64,000 bases of DNA from contig OV121082.1 of assembly GCA_921293015.1 (NCBI GenBank), positions 19,943,748 to 20,007,747 on the forward strand, read 5' to 3'. Positions 12,541 to 23,500 of this stretch are shown piece by piece. Source of the DNA: Phorcus lineatus (lineage: Eukaryota; Mollusca; Gastropoda; Trochida; Trochidae). Below the pieces are notes generated by a model. That model saw nothing but the letters and a program-made list of their open reading frames with translations, ran no database searches and had not been told where the DNA came from. Every line of letters starts with the position of its first letter. Positions within the stretch are counted from its first letter, which is position 1. The translations under genes were made by a program, and so were the position numbers.

Positions 12541-13670
12541 ATGAATTTAGCTGAAGCACTCCTAAAATCAAAAGGCATACTTGATGAAATGGGCCTTTTA
12601 GGCACAGGCCCTCGGATCATTAAAAAAATATATATAAAAAAAATTTTAATTTTTTTTTGAGAACACCCCCTGAATAAAATTGTTCCTCTGTTAATAGTAT
12701 ATGGAAAGGCCGGACACTCCATTCGCCCCCACCCGCTTTCTTGACCGAATGCTACAATAAATACACACGCAATCAAAATAAAATCTATGCAGACATGATG
12801 TCAAATGATTTGCCTTTCTACTCCAACTCACTTAAACAAATATATCTTTGGGGTTATTTAATGAGGACGGCCGAAAGACGATTTCCACGCCCAACTTAAT
12901 GCTGATGGGACAAATGGCCGCCCGTCACCTTGACCTTACGGGGTGTGTGTCCGCAGCGACAGATCTCATTGGTTGCAAGAACGGAGAATTAGAGTTATCT
13001 GTTCCTAACTTTGCATCAAACCAATGAGATCTGTCGCTGCGGCCACACACCCCGTAAGGTCAAGGTGACGGGCGGCCATTTGTCCCATCAGCATTAAGTT
13101 GGGCGTGGAAATCGTCTTTCGGCCGTCCTCATTAAATAACCCCAAAGATATATTTGTTTAAGTGAGTTGGAGTAGAAAGGCAAATCATTTGACATCATGT
13201 CTGCATAGATTTTATTTTGATTGCGTGTGTATTTATTGTAGCATTCGGTCAAGAAAGCGGGTGGGGGCGAATGGAGTGTCCGGCCTTTCCATATACTATT
13301 AACAGAGGAACAATTTTATTCAGGGGGTGTTCTCAAAAAAAAAATTTAAAATTTTTTTATATATATTTTTTTAATGATCCGAGGGCCTGTGCTTTTAGGT
13401 TCTAAGATTAAATGCGCAACATTTATGCGTAGCAATATTAGAGGTGTGAATGTAGATAGGCCAATGAGTTGTAGAATGTGTCAACATACTGTGACTAAAA
13501 CTGTTATTCATTTTCTCTTTGATTGTGATGGCTACAAAGTAATAAAGGATAAATTTACTTTTGTGAATGGTCAGTTATATCAAGTAGCTCAATATAATAA
13601 AATGTTAACTAGTAATTGTAGATATGCCCTTCCTAAATTGTTCTATCAACTTTTAAGAATTTTGTTTTAA
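12541..13670 (+). pseudogene. LINE (non-LTR retrotransposon) ORF2 C-terminal remnant, split by the foldback element
   Basis: Left part 12541-12602 encodes NLAEALLKSKGILDEMGLLG. Right part 13400-13670 carries CRMC...TVIHFLFDC, the C-x2-C...H-x4-C finger found after the reverse transcriptase of many LINEs. With the foldback element and one target copy ignored, the frame is continuous across the junction. Confidence 0.65.
12603..13391. mobile_element. 789-bp foldback transposon with 8-bp target duplication (hAT-like)
   Basis: Nearly perfect inverted arms of about 372 bp (12603-12974 and 13019-13391) flank a 44-base spacer. Ends are CACAGGCCCTCGG and its complement. CTTTTAGG is duplicated at 12595-12602 and 13392-13399. 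Eight-base duplication and CA...TG ends fit hAT; P or Merlin remain possible. It has no coding capacity; the ORFs of both arms are mirror images. Confidence 0.9.
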
Positions 13671-13706
13671 GCATTTGTCCATTCAACAAAATTTAAATGT
13701 CTCTTA

Positions 13707-13881
13707 CAGTGATTGGGAAAGACACCTTTGACAATGGGCCATTTTTAGGGCTTTTAGTCACTTTCCAAATTTTGAATGGGCCATTCCCCTTAATAGCAAT
13801 GGTAAAACTTATAATTTGAATGGGCCATTCTTTCATTCAATGTGCAAAATGGCCCATGGCCCTTACCTTTCCCAATCCCTG
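13707..13881 (-). mobile_element. 175-bp MITE, copy 1
   Basis: Terminal inverted repeats CAGTGATTGGGAAAG and CTTTCCCAATCCCTG, flanked by CTCTTA at 13701-13706 and 13882-13887. The body is rich in ATGGGCCATT in both orientations. It is the same element, reversed, as 29369-29543. Confidence 0.85.
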
Positions 13882-14001
13882 CTCTTATGTATTGTACTTG
13901 GGTCAATGGCATACAAGCCGAAATAAAAGAGTTGAATTAAATAATTATATTATGCCTAATAGGAAAGCCCGAATTAGCTGTAGGTAGCCTTAATGTAGCT
14001 T

Positions 14002-14503
14002 AAAGAGCCACTCCGTGATTTTCATAACATATTATTTACCTTTGATATGAAGCTAAATGTCATATGTGGTGATATATAATCAAAACATCTTAACTTTTCA
14101 TGTCCGAAAGACATATATAAAATTTATGACAAATACTGGTTTTCCATGAAAATCTAAAAACAGCCTTATAAATGCACAGAGGTGTAGATATCATGTCTAA
14201 TATACATGGGTACTAGTTATATAACCTATTAAACGCTATCAACTCCTAACTGCCCTCCTGGCTGTTTCAGATAAGTCTCCAAAATTACGTTTGACTAGGC
14301 CCTATTTGACGCGCGCCACTGTCCGGTTTTCGATCATAATTACGACGTTCTACCTTCATATTGTCACTGTGAAAAAAACAATTAGCTTTAAAATGTGTCT
14401 TTTTGGTAACAGTCGATACTCCGCGATCAAATGACACCATTAATTAAATTTGGCATAGGCCCCTATATATGACTCCAACAACTCGCGGAGTACGTGGCTC
14501 TTT
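14002..14503 (-). mobile_element. AAAGAGCCACTCCG MITE, copy 2
   Basis: Same family as 10685-11154, opposite orientation, with TA at 14001-14002 and 14503-14504. The two copies bracket 2.8 kb holding a SINE, the 46-bp minisatellite, the foldback element and the 175-bp MITE. Confidence 0.82.
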
Positions 14504-17052
14504 ATAATTAGGCCTATTCCCAACTTCACCGATGTCTTCTTCTAAGCATGCGGACTTGTTAAACCGCATGATAGAAGTAACTTTTTTCAGTAACTGAATA
14601 ATTGATATATGTCTAGATAATGTCTAGTGTCAGTATGTAATTTGTGTAGGCCTAATTATATGTTTCTTACGTTTGTTTTCATATCATAATGATAAACATT
14701 TTAATTAATGGGCTATATTTAGCTTTGATATTTGATTGTTTAGATAACCCAGCTTAAATTTAAGAAATTCAAATCCATAATTCTCTCATTTCTTATAACA
14801 TTTAAGTTTTATGAGATTCAGCATGTTGTTGACCTACAGGGTGCCCGTTTAATCGAGTGTGACGTGTTTGTTTACATTGACAACAGCATTATTTTTAGTA
14901 AATTATCCAAAGTGGATTCGCCCTCCAAAGACAACAGATCATATGTATTATATTGAGGTAATGAGACATCTTTACCACTCTAAAGTGTGGTCGAATCTGA
15001 TCCTATTCACAACCATTCGAAATACAAAATTATTATTTTTTCCTTGGTTGCTTCGAAAAGGTTTCGCTTCCGGTCATGCGCAATGATTAAGCACTTGTAA
15101 ACACGGAACAAGCTCTCGTTCAAAATTTAGCGAAACAACACTGCAATTTGTGCGGATACCTACCAGTGATATAGATGATAAACTTCCTTCATCGACGTGG
15201 TATTATTAGAAGGTATTTTTCACATTGGTTGTCTCAAATAATTCGTTTCCATGGCTAATTCTGTTATGCTTGATTGCATTTTTGTTTCTAAGGATAATAT
15301 TGTCCGGTTTTCGATCACGTTAACGTTGACCTTATGCTCTGATTAATAATATTATTAAGGATCATATTGTCGTTAAAAATATTTTGACAACGTTGATTAT
15401 TCTAACAGAATAGGTTTATTATCATGTAGATGATGTGTAAGCCAGATTTGTTTCATAATTATATGATAAGCTTATTGAGTAAGCGCCATGTCATCTTTAT
15501 TTATATCTTGACAACTGACGGTTCGGCAAAACGTGGGAAAATTCTGTCGTGTGTCTGAATATAGCTTGATAATTATTTACCAGATTGTTGAATAGGACCT
15601 CTCCTTTTGTTATTTTGATTTCTGCATTTTAAGAATTAGATAGTTAGTTTCAAAGATGGATAGTTTCAAGATAATAATAAGGAAAACCTAATGTTTTGAA
15701 TACCCTCGTGTTACCTATTTCCGTGGTAATAAGAAATAATCTTCTATAAGTGTTATTGCCAATAATGTCAAACATCCTGAACATCATAAAGTGATAGAGT
15801 ACATACTTTTCAACTAGGTAATGTTAAACAAACAGTTGTTTTACCCTTTTGATAAATTTTGTTCACATTCTAAAAACAGATGCAAATTGTTACTTATTTA
15901 TTTGGTGTCACCTGTTTTCATGGTAATTCTATTATGTAAAATTATAAGAATACAACACATGCAACAACTTCAATTTTTACTTTTTTTTAAACACAGATCG
16001 ATAGTGTACAATAGCATTTAAACTGATGTTGACATATGTTTAAAATATTTACAGGGTCATTGAATTATTTCACTTTCATAAATATTTATCATAAAATGTC
16101 TTATTTCTGGTAATGTAAAGAAATCATGAGGCTGCTTACAGTATATTTAGTATTAGAAAATCTTCTAGTCACCAAATACCTTGCATTTAACGTAGTTTAA
16201 GATTTAATATTAGTAAGCAAAGCAAAGTTTAACTTTGCAAGCAAAAACTTGCTTTCACTGCACCGGAAAATGATACAAAATAGCCAAAAATATATAAGAA
16301 TCAACCTTTCTATGATTCCATATATTTATTAGTAGAACAGGTATTATACCCAAACGTCAGGTGATTCAGGATTAGAATAACATGGGTTACTGGAAAACAT
16401 TGTTTGAAAAATTATACATGGATCGTATTTTTAAAAATCAACCATAAATGTTGTCCAAAAAAAATGTTATGAGAAAAGCATGAAATTTCATTTGATTTTC
16501 TTCACTGAAATGGATCAATGAATAGATTGATGAAATAATGATCATTTCCTTCTTGGGTCAATACAGAACAACTGGTGAATAAAATAAGTGCTAACATGTC
16601 TGGGTACAGGAAGGGGTTAGAGAGAATAGACATCTTTTGTAAATACCACGAAAACAGGTGACCTATGAAAACAGGTTACTCCAGGGTATATTATCTACAC
16701 ATGAATATATCGTTATCAGTCTCAACTGTTACACTAAAAGGTCAAATATGTCAAATATTATCAATGATGTTATGTTATCAAGAAATATTAACTGTTATTA
16801 TGTAAGCTTATTTTTTCGTCGATCAGATTGGTCGAGAAGCGGTCACGTGTCAGTCGACAGAAAAGCATATTGACTTCACTCCAAGTCCAACTAAAAGGGA
16901 TATTGACTTGAAAAAGACATAATGATGTCAAATCGTTGTTACATGACGTTATGCTATTGTTATAGCGACGTCCTTTGAATAATTGATAAAAATTGCTGAT
17001 CTTGATTGGAGTTTTTTCTTTTCTTTTCATATATATTTCGAAACATAATAAA
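14504..17052. other. Interval upstream of iRhom
   Basis: Presumably contains the iRhom promoter and 5' non-coding exon(s). Only the patch at 15050-15220 has promoter-like features. An A+T-rich rest with no recognised element. Confidence 0.5.
15050..15220 (+). promoter_or_regulatory. Candidate promoter / first non-coding exon region, possibly of iRhom
   Basis: A short C+G-richer patch in A+T-rich surroundings contains CTTCCGGT (the reverse complement of an ETS site ACCGGAAG) at about 15068-15075. ATGCGCA (NRF1-like half site) follows at once. About 140 bases later AGAAG|GTATTT could be a donor for a 5' UTR exon. The iRhom first coding exon starts at an acceptor at 17388, so an upstream exon must exist; this is a guess at its place. 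Confidence 0.3.
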
Positions 17053-17198
17053 ACAATTATGGACTGGTGAATTTGGTCAATACCTGTTTTTATAGACCCA
17101 TGGAAAGCAATATTGACCTCAGACTTCCTCCTCTGTCAATATTGCTTTCCCCATGTCTTAAAAAACAGGTATTGACCTCATCACCAGTCTATAATTGT
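17053..17198. repeat. Long hairpin 190 bases upstream of the iRhom first coding exon
   Basis: Arms 17053-17117 and 17135-17198 are near-perfect complements (ACAATTATGGACTGGTGA ... TCACCAGTCTATAATTGT; AGCAATATTGAC ... GTCAATATTGCT) around 17 bases. It is probably a MITE; no clear target duplication was found. Confidence 0.75.
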
Positions 17199-17387
17199 AT
17201 ATTGTTTGAAATAACCAAATGGGTAATTTCAAGAAAACATTTACAATCCTATGTACAGTTATCATTGTGATTTGTAACATTTTGCATTTGGTATGGTTAT
17301 ATGAAACTTTGATTAGATCAATTAAAACAGGTATCAACCTCATAAGAATTATTTAAGCAATAAATGTACCAATATTTGCATTTCCAG

Positions 17388-17539
17388 GTAGAGGGCAGGT
17401 GAACACGTGAGAGGATGGACCGAGACTACAACCGACAGGTGTCCAGACTGACCACAGTCAGTGCCCCGCCCATGAGGATGAACAGTCATCAAGGGGCTCA
17501 GTTCGAAGCAGGCGACACAAAGATGCAGAGGTTTGGCAA
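17388..17539 (+). CDS. RHBDF: iRhom first coding exon (5'UTR 17388-17414)
   Basis: The acceptor is TGCATTTCCAG before 17388 and the donor is CAA|GTGAGT at 17540. The ATG at 17415 sits in a good context (AGGATGG) and is the first in frame after TGA at 17400-17402. It encodes a basic start ([12 protein letters not shown]...) of 41 residues plus two bases of a split Lys codon. Because the exon opens at an acceptor, at least one non-coding 5' exon lies upstream. A piggyBac element begins 36 bases past the donor. Confidence 0.8.
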
Positions 17540-20500
17540 GTGAGTAGCCATCACTGTCAATTTGTTGCTCATTAACCCTTAAGATGCGGGTCCGGGAATA
17601 TTCCGGGATGAAATTAGCTTTGCCCGCAAGTCCTCTTAGCGGGATGCGAGTAGCACACTCTATTTTTCTCACGCTAACTAATTATGACCGCGGGTCTCGG
17701 TAGCGGGTCCCGGAAATTTATTGCCTAGCAGTAGTCTCAGTTCAACGCTTGTATTTTCGTTCCGACTGTCGCTAAGCAACCGTGTTTTGTTTCGTTGGTG
17801 TTCTGAATAATGCGCGAACATGCTCCGAAAGTTATGAGAGTATTGATAATGTTTATCGTACCGAAAATAAACGTTAAAATCACTCAATTTTCCCCCACTC
17901 CCCGCCGCACGTGCTAATAGCCTGTGGGCCCTTTCTACCCTCTCGCACGAGCTTACCGACCCGCGCATGCTATCGTTTACTGAGACGCGTGCATTTTGAC
18001 CCTATGCACGCCTTCCTATCGCACGCCCTATGTTCTGAACCCTTGGGCGGATTTCAATATAGGTGGGATCATTTGAAAGAGAAAAAAAATGTCTTTAATT
18101 CGATGTAAAAAACATATGTGCGCCTCGTGAAATAAAGATACCGCATGTGCCGCAAAAAAGGTGATTTTTATATATTTTTAGTTTTACACTGTTTTGTCAC
18201 ACCAATTTTCTCATGATGTGCTCAACATATTTTGACATTTTTTATATCACAAGATAGAGAAAAGGATTGTCTTTAATTCCATGTAAAATGTGTACATGCG
18301 CAACAATTCATAAAGATACAGCAAGCGCCGCATAAAAAGGTAATTTTGCCGACTTTCTTATCATGTGATCTGAAGCGCGATTTTCATGTGCCTTTCTTTC
18401 ACAATGAATTTCTTTTACACCGTGAAAAAGATTTTGTTGAATTTTACATCACTATAAAGACAAATGAATTGTCTCTAATTCCCTATATCAATTATTATGC
18501 GCGCAAATAAATAAAGACTCAACAAGTGCCGTAAAAAGAACAACTTTCGAACTTCGCAATTCCGTTAGTGACGCAAATAGGGAAACTTTGGCACTTCATA
18601 TCCCCGTGTACAAATGACACATTTCAAAACCATTTATATCATTATCAAGAGGAATAAATTGTCTACAAAGTGATATATAAAATGTACATGCGCTAAAGCA
18701 AACGACGATGCAGCAAGCGCCGCACAAAGGGTTTTTTTCATGTGATCTGAAGTTCGATTTTCATGTACCTTTCTTTGGCGCTCGATATTTTCTATACCAC
18801 TTGGCGGATTTTGATAAATATTACGTCTAAATAAAGACGGAACGTTGTTCTTCATTTCAATATATTGATCATACATGCGCACACAAAAATAAAGGCACAA
18901 GAAGTGCCGCAAATTTGGCAAGTTTCGCATTTCGTATTTCTGTAACCAAGTGGCGCGCTCAACAACGTTTGGTATCAGCGTAAAGAGCAGAAAATTCTCT
19001 TCAATTTGATATACAATTTGTTTATGCGCTCATAGAAATAAAGACTCAACAAGCGCCGCTAAAATGTTATAAATAAATGTAATAAGTAAAAAAAATTATG
19101 AAGGAAACCCTGTTTCTTTAGTGTTCAATTATAGAGTTTTATAAACCATGAAAGTTGAAGGAAAAAAAACTTTTGGATTTACATTCATAGCGTTATTGAT
19201 GTCTTTTTTGAGTTAGGGGATTTTTGCGTCGGGCACCGCCATCAGTTCATGGGAAAATTGTCCAACGAAAATGTTGTGGTTGAGACACAGTATGTCGGGG
19301 ATGCTGTCGGGAACCGCCATCAGGTCAAGGCAAAGTTGTCCAACGAAAATGTTTGTGGTTGAGACACAATATGTCGGGGATCTTTCGCCGGGCACCGCCA
19401 TCAGGTCATGAGAAAATGTGTCCAACGAAAATGTTCGTGTTCGAGAAAAAAAATTTCAGCGGACTTTCGTCGGGCACCGCCAGCAGGTATGTGTTTTTTT
19501 CTGCCAAATTTTTGTTGGTCGAGGAAACTCATTTTTGAAAAAAAAGTTTGGTAGCATTCCGATGTTTTAAATAATTTGCTATATATGTCGGGATGGCATG
19601 AGTTCCTTCCAGTGAACTAAAGACAAGGGGCCGGGTGCTCGTTGACTACGGCCGTCCCGACAGATAGGCCCGTGGAACCTATCATTCTCGGAAGAGAAGT
19701 CAAGAGTTGAAAAACTTTTGTAATCCACAACTGACAATCAGAACTTTCCTGACGTAGAAGGCAGTTGTTCGCGACTCGCCGGCTCGTTGCATAGGAGTCA
19801 GAAGGCGGCATCAGGGTTGATAATGTTGATACAACGTCGGCGGCCGTCGGTGTCATCGGCACCTTCGGCGGGATTGTGAAAAGTCGTCCAAAAGTTAGAA
19901 AGTGTCCGGCGACATTAGAACTTGTTCGGCTGGATTGTGAAAAGTTGTCCGAAAGTTAGAAATTGTCCAGCAATGTTAGAATTTGTCCTGATTTGTTATT
20001 TTTGCAAATCGTGAAACAAAATGTCCGGCTTTCGCCAGGACAATTAGAAAATGTCCGGATTATTGATGACCGCTGGCGCCAAAGGCGCGCAACGGCAAAT
20101 TTGTTTCAAACACTTACAAAATGTGGCAATTGAATGTCCATGAAGCTCACATTGAATTTCTCTGTACAACAGGTCATGTGTTGATGTTATTATATCTTGC
20201 GTGTGCCTAAATCATTTTCAATCATTTACAGATTGATGTGAAAGATGCCTAAGGCCAGGAGGCCGCGAACCAGGAGTTGGGAAGGTCCGTCAACGTCTAG
20301 CGACGACGACTTCATCAACGAGGTCCATGCCGATGAAGCTTCTGATATGGAATCAACTGATGAGAGTGATAGTGACAGTGACAGTGATAGTGAAAGTGAC
20401 ATTGATAGTGATCAAGAAATAAGAAACATTGCAAGAGACATATTAGCTGGTACGGGTGAAACTGCTACGGCTGGTACTTCCACAGAGGAAGAGTTCAGTG

Positions 20501-23500
20501 GCTTTGACGAGCAATATAATGAAATGGACACACATTTTGATGACCAAGATAATTTTATGGATCGCTGGGAAGAGGGGCTGAGGCAACGTGGACGTGTCGA
20601 ATTGCATTTTACTGGCGCAACGGGATTAGGACGGTTTATAGAATTGCCTGATAACCCGCAACCTGTAGACTTTTTCGGACTGTATATATGGGAGGTGTGG
20701 ATCGGGCCGACCAGATGCTGTCGTACACCCCATTCAAAATGAAAACTCTTAAATGGTGGAAGCGCGTGTGGTTTCATGTGTTGAACGTTGCCATGTTGAA
20801 TTCTTACATTATCTATAAAGAATTCTCAGAAGACAAACCTTTGAAAACAAGCCGTCAATTTAGAAAAGATTTGGTGCAGCATATGATCACCTTCGCCGAA
20901 ACAGAAAAAGTGCCCTCCCTGCGCAGACGTCCTCGCGGCCGAGCACGAGCGACGATAGTGTCTTGCGACTCCATGGTCGTCACTTTCCATCAAAGATTCA
21001 GCCTGTTGGAAAGAAGAAAAACCTAACACGCATGTGTGTTGTTTGCTCCAAAGCGAATAGAGAACTTCATCGAAGGGAATTCGAAGAAACAAATCAGCCA
21101 GTTCGAAAGAAGAAAAGGGTAGGCAAAGAATCTTCTTTCGAATGTATCGAGTGTAATGTGGCTCTATGTGCAGCACCATGTTTCAGAATTTATCACACGT
21201 CACAAGATTGCACTAAAGCTTATATCAGTTTGATGTCAGAGAAGGAAAATGAGGGGGATAATCAAGAAGATTGAAGAAAGAAGAAAGAAGCAGAAGTGTG
21301 GATGAGCGTTACTCTCCTTATAAAGTTTATTCTTCACATCAATAAGGTGAATAAGTGTAATATAAAATACTGATTGTCAATAAAATAATCTTTTTTTTAA
21401 GTCGGAAAAGAGACAGAGAAAGTCAATGTGAGCTGTCACTGGACGTTCGATACGAGCCGCATCACGAACCTACCCCCGATCTTTCGCAATTTGTTTTCTT
21501 AGAATCGGGTGGCGAAACTTCATACTTTTTACATCATCGTAAAGGGAAAAGAACTGGCTTTGATTCATTATGAAATGTGTATGTGCGCAACACATAATAA
21601 AGAAGCGGCAAATAATGCGAGAAATGTCGCAATTATCAATTTTTTTCCCCAAATGTCTGAGGGTACCCCTCTTTAACGGTTCATATCTCCCGAACTATTT
21701 GGCACTTTTTAAATTTTTTTCCACCTTTCTCAAGCGGAAAGAATGATCTTTAATTCCATGTATAATATGCATGTGCGCAATTAATAAAAATGGTGCGGCG
21801 AGTGCTGCGACAAATGTCGCAAATAAAACGATTGTCAAAATCTATTTTCAAGTAGTTGAGGATGTCGCTCTTTCGCGGTTCATATCTCCCGAACTATTTT
21901 ATACTTTTTTATATTTTTTTCACCTATTTCAAGGGAATATAATTGTTTTTAATTCCATGTATAATATGCATATGCGCAGTCAATAATAACGATGCGGTGG
22001 ATGATGCGACTGGTGTCGCAAATAGAACGCTTATCAAAATTTGTTTTCAAGTAGTTGAGGGTATCACTCTTTCGTTTTTCATATCTTTTGAACCAGTTGG
22101 CACCTTTTCATTATTTTTTCACAGTCGTAAGGACGAAAGATTTATCTTTATTTCCATGTATAATTTGTACATGCGCAGCAAGAAATAACGATGCGGCGTG
22201 CGTATAGAATGATTGATTTTATTATCTCGGAATGTTCGCCCGCGTGTGACTGCACGCGCCGAGAGGATCGGTACAGCACGAAGCAACGCTGGTGCTTAGA
22301 ACACTGGCACTCGCATGCTGGTGCCCCGGGGGTATAACGGTACTAATTAGCGTACCGATGCCAGACTGCCCAAGGGAGAATTAGTTCTGGCTAAAAATCC
22401 CGTTATGTCGGAGCATCCTCTGGGTACCCCCAACCATCTTTCGCGGCGTATATCTTTTGAACAGGGTGACATATTCTAACAATCTTTTATCATCATAAAG
22501 AAGAATAAATTGTCTACAATTCCATATATAATACATGTATGCGCGCTAAGTATTAGGGATTTTATTCAGCCGGAAATAAAGACAATCTTTAGATAATTGT
22601 AGAAATCTAACTAGAGGTCGCATTGTAAAAAGATATATATCATCGTAAAGAGGAATAATGTATCTTCAATTCCATATAAAAAAATTAATTGTGCGATTAT
22701 ATTTAAGGATTTTCCGTAACTCTAAATAAAGACAATCTTCATATTGCAATAGAAACCGTTCTAGGTAAGATAAAAATTTCATTCAAAGTGTCGGATAAAG
22801 ATCGTTCATTTGTGTACGGGATTGGCGGGCTACTTTTGTATCGAACGGTCAGTTTCATCCGTAATCCGCCATGTGAATACACCATTTATCGAAAAAACAG
22901 CCGCGACTCGCGGTGCGAAATAATTCAGCCACAGGGGCTAATTGCGTTATTACCGTAGCGAGGCGAGTGCTGGAAAATTCAGCCACGGGGGCAAAACTGG
23001 TCAAAATAATATTCAGCAACGGAAGGGTTAATATATTTTCAGTTGTGAAATACACAATTTATTGGTGAAAATGAAATCTGTATTTTCACTGAGTGAAATT
23101 ACAATGCCATTCTACTCATGAAATATCCCTGTAAATCATATTACCTCATCCGTGATGACAAGAAACATTTGAATAACGTGATGAGATTGCCTTGATAACA
23201 AAGCAATCTAATTATTCCATTCATAATGTTAAAGTTATGTACAACATTTTGGGAAATTTAATAAACTGAACATTTCACCTTTCATGTTGATTACCATGTT
23301 TATCTCATCTCTTGAAGTAGAAATTTTTATATTTACACTCGTGGATGTGCCACTCATGAAAATATAGATTTCTACTTAATTCGATGAGATTTACATGGTG
23401 GTCGATGAAAGATTTAACAGAAACAAAATGCAAATGACTTAAGTTATTTATATTGTTGATTGTTAAAAGCCCTATTATGTTATTGAGCTAAGTATTGTAT

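Larger units (their letters stand above)
17576..23027 (+). mobile_element. piggyBac element, copy A (5452 bp), in iRhom intron 1
   Basis: Flanked by TTAA at 17572-17575 and 23028-23031. Ends are CCCTTAAGATGCGGG and CAACGGAAGGG, i.e. CCCTT...AAGGG with TTAA duplication, diagnostic of piggyBac. It holds a broken transposase (20245-21274), an array of about 80 bp units (19215-19530), and degenerate repeats of about 190 bp in both arms. It starts 36 bases after the iRhom exon 1 donor. Confidence 0.92.

Noticed and set aside
12366-13405. Identical protein-like open frames in opposite directions (12366-12776 minus and 13217-13405 plus)
   Set aside because: They are mirror images of the two arms of the foldback transposon plus a (GAT)n tract; no known domain.
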